Under the pieces are notes generated by a model. The model saw nothing but the letters and a program-made list of their open reading frames with translations. It made no database searches and had not been told where the DNA came from. From Candidatus Latescibacterota bacterium (GTDB lineage: Bacteria > Krumholzibacteriota > Krumholzibacteriia > LZORAL124-64-63), in NCBI GenBank assembly GCA_030658975.1, contig JAUSBL010000036.1, positions 1 through 50,974 on the forward strand: a DNA stretch of 50,974 nucleotides, written 5' to 3'. Shown in pieces: positions 23,419 to 31,774 of this stretch (positions are counted from its first letter, which is position 1; the number at the start of each line of letters is the position of its first letter). The position numbers and the translations under genes were made by a program.

Positions 23419-24903
23419 GTGGGTCTTGCTGCCGCGTGGGGGGCGCGAGTCGAGCGGCTCCGTCGCCACTGGTTCTGCATCTGCTTCATGCTCGCGATCA
23501 CCGCCTCGGCGATGTTCCAGAGCCTGCTGGCGGGCTACTTCGGGTCCGACGCGGCGGCGACACCCGACTCCCCGACCTACGTCGAACTGGCGGAGCAACT
23601 GCAGGAGTTCCTGCAGGGCGAGACCGGGACCGTCGGCGACTTCGCCCGCACGCCAGGCTACCCCCTGGTCATCCTCGCGCTCGCCGCTGGGGCGCGCATC
23701 GACCTGGCGGAAGTCGGCCTCCCCATCCGGGACTGGTCGGGGACGAACGACCAGGGCCGCAGGCTGGTGCGCAGGATCATCCTGTTCCAGCAAACGCTGG
23801 GGTTCCTCATTCCGATCCTGTTGTTCGTCATCGCGCACCACCTGACGAAATCCCCGTTCTGGGCCCTGCTGGGATCGTTCGTCTATTACACCGACATCTC
23901 CTCCGTGTGCTACCAGTTCACGGTCCTCACCGAGACGACCTCCGTCGCGACGATCCTGGCGGTATACGTCGCGCTGCTGGCCATGCTGAGCCGTCCCTCC
24001 GTGCGGCGGGCGTTGCTGCTCGGCGCGCTGGTCGGATGGGCGATCCTGCTGCGGCCGTCCAACCTGCTGCTGGCGCCGCTCGCGATCGTCTTCGTCGCGC
24101 GAAGCGGCGCGACGGCCGGCTTGTCGCGCCGCAGCGCCCTGGCGGTCTTCCTGCTCGCGGCCATCCTCCCGGCCGCAACCTGGACCGCCTGCAACTACCA
24201 GAAGTACGGCCACGCGTTCTACACCAAGAACCAGACGATCACCCTGCAGAACTACACCGGACCCCGGTTCGCCGAGCTCCCCCTGGCGCCGGGAGAACTG
24301 CGGGTGTTGCAGGACAACGTCAAGACTGCGCTGGCGGCCTCTCCCCACTTCGCCATGTCGCGCTGCATCTGGGAGACCTCCGACCAGCTCGGGCTGGCCG
24401 ACGATTACGACATGTACCGGCTCATGGACGCCGCGAACCGGGTCACGATCGAGGCGAATCCCCGCGAGTTCCTGTCGCGGAGCTGGTCGCGGTTCCTGGG
24501 CATGTGGACGGAGGGGTTCCTCGACGCCGGCAACAGTTACGCGCAGCGGCGTCTCGAAGCGCTTTTCGCCGTGGGGCCCGACGTGTTCCGCGACAGCCGG
24601 CTCCTGCTCGGCAGCGCGAGCCTCTGGTGGTTCCTGTCGCTGTGTGCGGCCGCGTTCCTCGCCGCGCGTCAGACGGCAGTCCGCGCCGGAATCCTGTTCG
24701 GAATCCTCTTCGTCCTGTCCCACATGTTCCTCACGGCGGTGTTCGACGAGAACGAGTACCTACGGCACGGCATGGCGGCCCGCGCCCTGGCCAACGTGCT
24801 GTTGGTCGCCGGGGCGGGGATCGTGCTGCAGCGGGCCGCGGGTGCCGTTGGCGCCTATCTTCATGCCTCCAAGTCAGTTACTGACGATAATCTACAAGCA
24901 TAG
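23419..24903 (+). CDS. GT-C type integral-membrane glycosyltransferase-like protein
   Basis: ATG 23401 is in frame, but GGGAGGG (23405-23411) lies 7 nt before GTG 23419, so I prefer that start, giving 494 residues. About ten membrane helices follow. An early extracytoplasmic acidic loop (SDAAATPDSPTYVELAEQLQEF) with Asp-Ser-Pro-x-Tyr and TPGYPLVI is typical of GT-C dolichyl/polyprenyl-phosphate sugar transferases. Further helices alternate with a long loop (YTKNQTITLQNYTGPRFAEL). It probably transfers a lipid-linked sugar in the periplasm. Acceptor unknown. It stands alone between OmpA and the pilin-like genes. Confidence 0.8.
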   Translation: MGLAAAWGARVERLRRHWFCICFMLAITASAMFQSLLAGYFGSDAAATPDSPTYVELAEQLQEFLQGETGTVGDFARTPGYPLVILALAAGARIDLAEVGLPIRDWSGTNDQGRRLVRRIILFQQTLGFLIPILLFVIAHHLTKSPFWALLGSFVYYTDISSVCYQFTVLTETTSVATILAVYVALLAMLSRPSVRRALLLGALVGWAILLRPSNLLLAPLAIVFVARSGATAGLSRRSALAVFLLAAILPAATWTACNYQKYGHAFYTKNQTITLQNYTGPRFAELPLAPGELRVLQDNVKTALAASPHFAMSRCIWETSDQLGLADDYDMYRLMDAANRVTIEANPREFLSRSWSRFLGMWTEGFLDAGNSYAQRRLEALFAVGPDVFRDSRLLLGSASLWWFLSLCAAAFLAARQTAVRAGILFGILFVLSHMFLTAVFDENEYLRHGMAARALANVLLVAGAGIVLQRAAGAVGAYLHASKSVTDDNLQA

Positions 24904-25035
24904 CCCGTCGCCCCGAGGATCCGGGACGATACCGACAACACCGGCCTCATACCGGTTCGAAGTACTCTTCAAGTCGGTACCATTCCTGCCGATGAAAGCC
25001 CCGAGAACGGCCATGTCATCTCCGGAGGTGGACTC

Positions 25036-25461
25036 GTGGGTCCCATTCATCACGACGGAACGCAGCCTGCTCATGCCAGAAGTCCAGCCAAACCGTGCGG
25101 GCAGCGCGGAGCGAGCCTGATCGAGATCATGGTCGCCACCGTGATCCTGAGCTTCGTCGCCATCGGCACGGCCGAGTTCTTCGTCCGCGGACGCACGGGT
25201 TTCGACCAGGAGGAGCGCAAGCGCGTCGGCACCCTGCTGGCCCAGGAAGCGCTCGAGCGCACGGTCGCGCTGCCCTATCCCCAGATCGACGCGTGGCTGG
25301 AACAGCGCACGGTCGGCACGGTCGACTACACGATCGCGGTGACCTCGCAGATGAACGTACCGGAGCCCGATATCAAGACGGTCCGGTGCACCGTCACCTG
25401 GAACGCGACGCCGACGGCGGAACGGTCGGCGTCGCTGGTGACCATGGTCTACGACAACTGA
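25036..25461 (+). CDS. type IV pilin-like protein (PilV-type minor pseudopilin)
   Basis: 141 residues from GTG 25036 (CCGGAGGTG upstream). The prepilin site is GQRG-ASLIEIMVATVILSF, with the conserved Glu at position 5 of the mature form and a single hydrophobic helix. The first 27 residues form an unusually long leader. Mature part is small and beta-rich (VDYTIAVTSQMNVPEPDIKTVRCTVTW), as in PilV/GspI-like minor pilins. It is followed by a PilX-like and a PilW-like gene, so the three probably assemble into the tip of a type IV pilus or type II-like pseudopilus. The core machinery is not in the window. Confidence 0.85.
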   Translation: MGPIHHDGTQPAHARSPAKPCGQRGASLIEIMVATVILSFVAIGTAEFFVRGRTGFDQEERKRVGTLLAQEALERTVALPYPQIDAWLEQRTVGTVDYTIAVTSQMNVPEPDIKTVRCTVTWNATPTAERSASLVTMVYDN

Positions 25462-25474
25462 GGCGGGTGACGAT

Positions 25475-26833
25475 GTGAAACGCATGGCCCGATCGGGATC
25501 CGGCGAAGAGGGTTACGCCCTGGCTGTGGTGATGGTGCTGGTCTTCGTGATCGGCATCATCGGCGCCGCCTTCCTCTCGCTGGCCGGCAACGAGACCCTG
25601 GCCTCGCAGGGCAGCCTGAACTCGCAGCGCGCCTTCTGGCTGGCGGAGAGCGGCAAGGCGCGGGCGCTGCGCCACCTGTCGGAGCTCCACAGCCCGCCCA
25701 CGGCCGACCACGTCATCTTCCAGGACGTCGCCGGGCCGGACGGCGGCACCTACACCGTCAACTGCCTGGTCGACACGAACGCCCTGTGGGCCGTCGAGAA
25801 GGCCTTCGTGCTCGACTGCGTCGGCATCTCGCACGGCGTGCAGCGGCGGATCCGGCAACGTATCCGCATGACGTCGTTCGCGCAGTACGCCATGTTCACC
25901 GACAACGAAACGTTCAACGGCAACCAGATCTGGCACATCTCCGGCGACGTGATCGGGGGGCGCCTGCACACCAACGGCAGCCTCTGCATCTCCGGCACGC
26001 CCCAGTTCCTGGGCCTGGTCACCTCCGCCTCCGATCACATGGTCGGCTACAGCAACACCAACGTCTACGACATGAACGACTGGCCGGTCGGCAGCAACAA
26101 CCCCTACTTCGCGGAGGGCGCCGAACTCAACGCGCCCCAGATCGAGGTGCCGACCACCACGCCGGACCTTCGGGCGCAGAGCATGTTCGGGGGCGTCTAC
26201 AACCTCGCTGAAGCGGACGTCGAGCTGGGATCCACCGGAATCCAGGCGGCCGTGGCGTCGCCGGGCTGGTTCCGTTACCGGGACCATTCCCCCCCGAACG
26301 GGGACTGGACCTCGGTCCGGATCTCGGACCTGGCGGACCCGGTCTTCTACTGCGACCAGAACGTCCACATCAGGGGCGTCCTGGACGGCGAGTTCACGGT
26401 CGCAAGCAGCCGGGACATCCGGATCGTGGACGACATCACGTACCAGGACAGCAACGCCCAGGGCGAGCCCCCGGCCAATAGCGACGACCTGCTCGGACTG
26501 GTGGCGGAACGGGACATCGTGTTCGCGGATAACGCCGCGAACCAGACCAACCTGATCGTCAACGCAGTGCTGATGGCGCTCGGCACGTCGATCCGGGCCG
26601 AGAACTACTCGTCCGGCCCGCCGCGCGGGACACTGACGATCTGGGGCGGCCTGATCCAGAGGTCCCGCGGCGCGGTCGGGCAGTTCAGCGGCAACACGAT
26701 CATCCACGGTTACCGGAAGAACTACCACTACGACCCGCGCGTGACCGGCCGTGTGCCGCCTTCGTTCCCCCTCACGGGCGTGTACGAGGAGACCGGATGG
26801 GAGGAGACCTGGGATGCGACCAATCCGTTCTGA
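25475..26833 (+). CDS. PilX-like / DUF4900-type pilus-associated protein
   Basis: 452 residues from GTG 25475; ATG 25484 is an alternative. The short N-terminus SGEEGYALAVVMVLVFVIGIIGAAF carries Gly-Tyr-Ala-Leu in place of the classical GF-x-L-x-E, as in PilX_N/DUF4900 proteins that lack the Glu5. A helix with SQRAFWLAESGKARALRHL follows, which is the PilX_N hallmark. The long C-terminal part is a repetitive beta region with alternating FSGN, GDVIGGRLHTNGSLCISG and DNAANQTNLIVNAVLMA motifs, probably a beta-helix. It overlaps the next gene by 20 nt. It belongs to the three-gene minor pilin operon. Confidence 0.8.
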   Translation: MKRMARSGSGEEGYALAVVMVLVFVIGIIGAAFLSLAGNETLASQGSLNSQRAFWLAESGKARALRHLSELHSPPTADHVIFQDVAGPDGGTYTVNCLVDTNALWAVEKAFVLDCVGISHGVQRRIRQRIRMTSFAQYAMFTDNETFNGNQIWHISGDVIGGRLHTNGSLCISGTPQFLGLVTSASDHMVGYSNTNVYDMNDWPVGSNNPYFAEGAELNAPQIEVPTTTPDLRAQSMFGGVYNLAEADVELGSTGIQAAVASPGWFRYRDHSPPNGDWTSVRISDLADPVFYCDQNVHIRGVLDGEFTVASSRDIRIVDDITYQDSNAQGEPPANSDDLLGLVAERDIVFADNAANQTNLIVNAVLMALGTSIRAENYSSGPPRGTLTIWGGLIQRSRGAVGQFSGNTIIHGYRKNYHYDPRVTGRVPPSFPLTGVYEETGWEETWDATNPF

Positions 26834-27311
26834 GAACCGGCAGTGCGGTCTGACCTTGACCGAACTGATGCTCGTCATCGCGCTGAGCGTGGTGGTCATG
26901 CTCGGAGCAGGCACGATCTACCGCGGCGTGGAACACACCTTCCGGACGAACACCCGCAAACTCGTCGCCCAGAAGGAATCCAGCCAGCTCTCGCTCGTGA
27001 TCAGCCGCCGGGTGCGGACCGCGTCGAACTTCATGATCTACGATGTCACGGACCGCAACACGCCGACCGACGCGGGCAACGGCCTGGCCCTGCTGGACGG
27101 GACCGGGACCGTGACGTACCGGCTCGAATGGGACAACACCAACCTGACGCTGGCCGACAGCACCGGCGCCCGCGTGACGTCCATGAGCCTGCAGAACCTG
27201 CTGTTCAGCACGGACCCGGTCTCGCCCAAGACGGTCCACTACGCCTACCAGACCAGCGACGGGATCGGCAATCTCGTGGACATCGAGAGCGCGGCGTCGT
27301 TGCGTAATTGA
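26814..27311 (+). CDS. PilW-like minor pseudopilin
   Basis: 165 residues from ATG 26814, which overlaps the end of the previous gene by 20 nt and has GGAGGAG 7 nt upstream. The prepilin site is QCG-LTLTELMLVIALSVVVML, with Glu5, then a soluble domain with beta strands (TVTYRLEWDNTNLTLADS). The pattern and gene order fit PilW/GspJ-like components. Together with the 25036 and 25475 proteins it probably forms the initiating complex of a pilus or pseudopilus. Confidence 0.82.
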   Translation: MRPIRSENRQCGLTLTELMLVIALSVVVMLGAGTIYRGVEHTFRTNTRKLVAQKESSQLSLVISRRVRTASNFMIYDVTDRNTPTDAGNGLALLDGTGTVTYRLEWDNTNLTLADSTGARVTSMSLQNLLFSTDPVSPKTVHYAYQTSDGIGNLVDIESAASLRN

Positions 27312-27338
27312 AGTCGGGGGCGGCCGCCCTCGGATCGG

Positions 27339-28658
27339 CTAGTCGCCGGGCTCGGCGGCGGGCTCCCTGGTCACGCGACAGGTGCCGACGCCGTGGCCGT
27401 CGATGGCCGTGACCTCGTAGCGCAAGCCATAATAGACGACGACGTCGGCGACCAGGGGCGGGCGTTCCAGTTCCGCCAGGATCAGGCCGCTGACGGTATC
27501 GACATCCTCGTGCATGACCGTGAGCTCGAAGGCCTCGCCGACCTCCTCGAGGCGCACGGTGCCCCGGACCAGCAGGGCGCCGGAGTCGCCCCAGACCAGG
27601 TCGGGAGAGGCGGCGGACTCGTCCTCGATGTCGCCGACCACCTCGTCGAAGAGGTCCTTGAGAGTGATGATGCCGGCCGTGCCGCCGTGCTCGTCCATCA
27701 CGACGGCGATCTGCGCGCTCCCCTCGCGCATGGAGGCGAGCACCGCGTCGAGCGGCGCCGATTCGGGCAGGTAGGGCAGGGAACGCACGCCGGCCTCGCG
27801 CAGGGTTTGCCCCGTGCGCAGCAGCCCGAAGAGGTCCTTGAGGTGGACCATGCCCACGATGTGGTCCAGATCGCCGTCGTAGACCGGGTAGCGCGTGTGG
27901 CCCGACCGGCGAACGTGGGTCAGGATCTCCGCGTTGGTCGCGTCCAGCGGCAAGCCCCGGACGTGCACCCGCGGGACCATCACTTCGCTGGCGGTCAACT
28001 CGCCGAACTCGAAAAGGTCGCGCACCACCCGGCCGGTCTCCGCGCGCAGCAGGCCGCCCGCCTCGCTCTCGCGGACCAGGTACTCGATCTCGTCCGAGGT
28101 GTGATACTGGCTGGCCGAAAGCTCGCGACGGATGCCCATCAGGCCGAGGATCCCATTGCCCAGACCGTTGAGGCCGACCACCAGGGGGTACACCGCGTAC
28201 TGCAGCCAGCGCATGGGCGGCGTGATCCACAGCGCGGCCCGCTCGGCGGAGATCAGCGCGAGCGATTTCGGCACCATTTCCCCGAGCACGATGTGGAAGT
28301 AGGTCAGGATGGAGATGGCCAGCACGCTGGCCAGCGCGTGGGCGGTGATCCAGCGGATCTCCCCCAGCGGAGCGAGGGCCTGCGCCAGCCGCCCGGCCAG
28401 GAAGTGCTCGCCGTACATGCCGAGCCCGAGGCTGGCCGCCGTGATGCCCAGCTGCGCCGTCGCGATGTAACGGTCCAGGAGACGCGGGTCGCGGATGATA
28501 CGCCGCACCTGCCCCGCCACGCGGTGTCCCCGCGCGGCCAGCCGTTCGATGGCGGCCTGCGGCACGCCGACGATCGCGAACTCCGCCGCCACGAAGAATC
28601 CGTTCAGGGCGATCAACCCGATGATGATCAGGATGGGAGTGACGGTGTCCATGGTCAC
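27339..28658 (-). CDS. CNNM/CorC-type protein (CNNM membrane domain, CBS pair, CorC_HlyC domain)
   Basis: 439 residues from GTG 28658. N-terminal CNNM transmembrane domain (ILIIIGLIALNGFFVAAEFAIVGV, with NGFF-AAE; GLGMYGEHFLA; LGEMVPKSLAL), followed by two CBS domains (ASEVMVPRVHVRGLPLDATNAEI; VMDEHGGTAGIITLKDLFDEVVGDI). It closes with a CorC_HlyC domain (LLVRGTVRLEEVGEAFEL). The family is linked to magnesium/cobalt efflux and stress. The GTG start lies in GTGA, overlapping the stop of the related upstream gene by four bases, so the two are translationally coupled and probably form a heteromer or a redundant pair. Confidence 0.92.
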   Translation of the reverse strand: MTMDTVTPILIIIGLIALNGFFVAAEFAIVGVPQAAIERLAARGHRVAGQVRRIIRDPRLLDRYIATAQLGITAASLGLGMYGEHFLAGRLAQALAPLGEIRWITAHALASVLAISILTYFHIVLGEMVPKSLALISAERAALWITPPMRWLQYAVYPLVVGLNGLGNGILGLMGIRRELSASQYHTSDEIEYLVRESEAGGLLRAETGRVVRDLFEFGELTASEVMVPRVHVRGLPLDATNAEILTHVRRSGHTRYPVYDGDLDHIVGMVHLKDLFGLLRTGQTLREAGVRSLPYLPESAPLDAVLASMREGSAQIAVVMDEHGGTAGIITLKDLFDEVVGDIEDESAASPDLVWGDSGALLVRGTVRLEEVGEAFELTVMHEDVDTVSGLILAELERPPLVADVVVYYGLRYEVTAIDGHGVGTCRVTREPAAEPGD

Positions 28659-29989
28659 TCCTCGTCCGGTTCGGACGGCGCCGGCGTGACCAGCACCGAG
28701 ACCACTGCGTGGCGCTCCATGCGTTCGACCTCGATCAGCACGCCGTGGATGGTGGTCCGCTCGCCGACGACCGGGATGTGCCCGAGCCTCTCGGCGACCA
28801 TCCCCCCGACCGTGATCGCCGCGCTGTTGCCGGGTGCGCGCACCCAGGGCGCGCCGGTCCAGGGAGCGAGATCTTCGAGGGGCAGCAGCCCGGGCAGGCG
28901 CACCCGGCCGTCGGGCAGGACTTCCGGTTCCGGCTGGTGAGCCTTGAACTCGTCACCGACCTCGCCGATCAGTTCCCTCAGGATGTCGTCCAGCGTCACC
29001 AGGCCTTCCAGGCCGCCGTGTTCGTCGATGACGATGGCCAGATGACTGCGCCGTTCCCGCAGCGTGACCAGCAGACGGTCGACCGTGACGTTCTCGGGCA
29101 CCATCACGGCGGGTTGGATCACCTCGGCGAGCGACGCGAGACCGCCCGGCGCGAAGGCGCGCAGCAAGAGGTCCTTGGCGTGGATGACGCCGACGATGTT
29201 CTCCGGAGAACCGCGGTAAACCGGCACCCGGGTGTAGGGGCCCTCGCCGACCAGGCGCAGGACCTCGTCCAGCGGCGTGTCGATGTCGACGACCGACAGG
29301 AGCTTGCGCGGGATCATCAGGGAGCGGGCGGTGCGCGTCGTCAGCTGCAGGGCCTCGCGCAGCCGCTGATGCTCGTCTTCCTCCAGCAAGCCGCCGTCGC
29401 GGCTCTCGGCGATCAGCAGGCTGATCTCCTCCGGCGAGTGGATGTGCCGGTGTCCGCCGTAGGGAACGCGCAGCCACTTCAGGATGGCGATGCCGCTGCC
29501 GTTGAGGACCGCGATGAACCCGGCGAACAGGACGAGCGACCAGCGCATCGGCACCACGGTGGCGAGCGCCGTCCGGGAGGGGTCCTGCAGCGCCAGGGAC
29601 TTCGGGATCAACTCGCCGAAGATCACCTGCAGGACGGTCAACCCGACCAGCACCACGATGGCGGCCGTCGACTGCGCCGCCGCCGTCTGCATCCCTCCCA
29701 AGTCCGCGAACAGCGGGGTCAGGAAGTTGGCCAGGTTCTTCTGGCTGTAGGCGCCCAGGATCAGGCTCGAGAGGGTGATGCCGATCTGGCAGGCCGCCAC
29801 GTAGCGGTCGAGAGCCGCCGCATCCTGCAGCACGGGCAGGAGCCGACGCGCCAGGAGATTGCCTTCGTCCGCCAGCTGGCGGATCCGGCTGCGCCTCACG
29901 CTCACGGCGGAGAACTCCGCGGCGACGTACAGCGCATTCACGGAGATCAACGTGAGAACGACCAGCACGGGTATGAGGATCATGAGCAT
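28655..29989 (-). CDS. CNNM/CorC-type protein, first of a coupled pair
   Basis: 444 residues, same architecture as the 27339 protein. CNNM domain opens LVVLTLISVNALYVAAEFSAVSV and includes QIGITLSSLILGAYSQ and FGELIPKSLALQ. CBS pair runs from RSLMIPRKLLSVVDIDTPLDEVL to VIDEHGGLEGLVTLDDILRELIGEV. C-terminal CorC_HlyC domain contains VGGMVAERLGHIPVVG. No ribosome site is obvious before the ATG. Its stop overlaps the downstream paralogue by four bases. The two proteins differ enough to suggest specialised subunits rather than a recent duplication. Confidence 0.92.
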   Translation of the reverse strand: MLMILIPVLVVLTLISVNALYVAAEFSAVSVRRSRIRQLADEGNLLARRLLPVLQDAAALDRYVAACQIGITLSSLILGAYSQKNLANFLTPLFADLGGMQTAAAQSTAAIVVLVGLTVLQVIFGELIPKSLALQDPSRTALATVVPMRWSLVLFAGFIAVLNGSGIAILKWLRVPYGGHRHIHSPEEISLLIAESRDGGLLEEDEHQRLREALQLTTRTARSLMIPRKLLSVVDIDTPLDEVLRLVGEGPYTRVPVYRGSPENIVGVIHAKDLLLRAFAPGGLASLAEVIQPAVMVPENVTVDRLLVTLRERRSHLAIVIDEHGGLEGLVTLDDILRELIGEVGDEFKAHQPEPEVLPDGRVRLPGLLPLEDLAPWTGAPWVRAPGNSAAITVGGMVAERLGHIPVVGERTTIHGVLIEVERMERHAVVSVLVTPAPSEPDEE

Positions 29990-30222
29990 CGCGGCATGTA
30001 CCAGTTCTCGTCAGGGCGGGCCCCGGGGGCCATGGGGAGCGATTCCACGCCTAGGATACCGGCGTGGGCCCAGTCCGTCAAAGTAAACCATTCCTCTCTT
30101 AATGATGTGGCGGTGCCTTCGCGACGCGTCGAGGCGTGGGATCGTTGACGCGGTGGCTGCCGCCGTGGGACACTCGAGGGAAGTCGGACGGCAGGAACGG
30201 CGCAGGAATGGGGGGACTGGTG

Positions 30223-31734
30223 ATGGGGTTCCGTGATGTCTCTTGGTTCGCACTTCGTCGGACATGCGCATCGACCCTGATCGCCGTTGCGGCGCTGCTG
30301 GCCGCGAATCCCTCCGGCCGCCCCGCCGCCGCCGCGCCGGTCGACGCCGCCGCGGCGCGCGTGGTCGCCGCGACCAACGGCGCCGCGATCGCCTGGCAGC
30401 AGGAGGTCGTCGCCGACGGCCGCGTCGTGGCCTACGTGTTCGGGTGCGACCCCACCGGCTACGTCGTGGTGTCGGCCGACACCGACCTGCCGCCGGTCCT
30501 CGCCCACGCGGCGGACGCCGCCTGCCCGCGCGAGGGTCTGGCCGACAGCCCGCTGGCGCGGCTCGTGGCCGCCGATCTCGCGAACCGGCTTGCAACGCGC
30601 GCGCTCGTCGCGCCGTCCGTGACGGCGGCCCACCACGCGCTCTGGGAGCAGCTGCTGGCCGGCAGCCGGCCGGAGCCCGACGCGCGATTCGAGCAATGGC
30701 CGCCCGCCGGCACCACCCCCACAGGCGGCTGGCTCGCCGGCAACTGGACGCAGAACTCACCCTACAACGCGTTCTGTCCCCTGGACGTCGCCCACGGCAG
30801 CGCGCGCAGTCTCGCCGGCTGCCCGTCGGTCGCGATGGGGATGATCGTCGACTACCGCCGCCTCCTGCCGGGCACGAAGCTCGACAGCGGCGACCGCTAC
30901 TGGCACGCCTACGCCGGCAACAACTACTGGGTGCCCGACGCCGCCGTGCAGTACGGCTTCCCGAGCTTCGACACGCTCAACGACCGCCTCGATACCGTCA
31001 GGGCGCACTGGAGCGCCGGCACGCCGCTGACCAACACCGACAAGGCCGCGCTGGTGTTCGCGAGCGGGGTCGCCGCCCGGCAGGTCTACAGCGCCGCCGG
31101 CTCGGGGACCTTCGGCGTCGACCAGGCCTACGACGCTTACGTGCGCTTCGGCTTCGACTGCCGGCTGCTGACCGACGCGGACCCCGACCTCTACTCCTCC
31201 CTGTCCGCGAACATGCGCGACGCCCTCCCCGCCCACCTGGCCGTGGTCGATCCCGCCTGGAGCATGGGGCACAACGTGGTCGTCGACGGCTGGAACTCCG
31301 ACGACTACTACCATCTGAACTTCGGCTGGGGCGGCGCCTACAACGGCTGGTACCTGCTGCCGCAGGAGATACCGTACGGGCTGACGGTCGTCGAGGGCGT
31401 GGTCCTCGACATCTTCCCGGCGCCGACCGCCGTCGGTGACGACGTCCCGTTCGCGATCGCTCCCGACGTCCTCGCGGCCGCGCCGAATCCGTTCAACCCG
31501 CGCACGACCCTGGGCTTCGATCTGCCCACGGCCGGATCCGCGCGGCTGGCGGTGTTCGATCCGGCCGGGCGGCTGGTGCGCGTGCTCGTTGACTGGCACC
31601 TGCCCGCCGGTCCGCACAGCGTGGTCTGGGACGGGTGCGACCTGTCGGGGCGAGAGGTCGGCTCGGGCGTCTACCTGGCCCGCCTGGAGTATGGCCAGAA
31701 GAGCGGGATCGTGAAGCTGCAACTGGTGCGATGA
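30223..31734 (+). CDS. secreted C10 (streptopain-like) cysteine peptidase with FlgD-like C-terminal domain
   Basis: 503 residues from ATG 30223 (GGGGGA upstream); in-frame ATGs at 30136 and 30208 lack a ribosome site. After a signal peptide, residues 45-150 form a prodomain containing VVVSADTDLPPVLAHA, as in streptopain precursors. The C10 catalytic domain follows: NWTQNSPYNAFCP, catalytic Cys200 in AGCPSVAMGMIVDY, His350 in SMGHNVVVDGWNS, and YYHLNFGWGGAYNGWY. From about 420, a FlgD-like Ig module ends the protein (PNPFNPRTTLGFDLP ... VVWDGCDLSGREVGSGVYLARLEYG). It probably degrades proteins outside the cell after self-cleavage. Confidence 0.88.
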   Translation: MGFRDVSWFALRRTCASTLIAVAALLAANPSGRPAAAAPVDAAAARVVAATNGAAIAWQQEVVADGRVVAYVFGCDPTGYVVVSADTDLPPVLAHAADAACPREGLADSPLARLVAADLANRLATRALVAPSVTAAHHALWEQLLAGSRPEPDARFEQWPPAGTTPTGGWLAGNWTQNSPYNAFCPLDVAHGSARSLAGCPSVAMGMIVDYRRLLPGTKLDSGDRYWHAYAGNNYWVPDAAVQYGFPSFDTLNDRLDTVRAHWSAGTPLTNTDKAALVFASGVAARQVYSAAGSGTFGVDQAYDAYVRFGFDCRLLTDADPDLYSSLSANMRDALPAHLAVVDPAWSMGHNVVVDGWNSDDYYHLNFGWGGAYNGWYLLPQEIPYGLTVVEGVVLDIFPAPTAVGDDVPFAIAPDVLAAAPNPFNPRTTLGFDLPTAGSARLAVFDPAGRLVRVLVDWHLPAGPHSVVWDGCDLSGREVGSGVYLARLEYGQKSGIVKLQLVR

Positions 31735-31774
31735 CGGTTCCCGTCGCACCAATGTGCGCAGCGGAGACTCCGCG

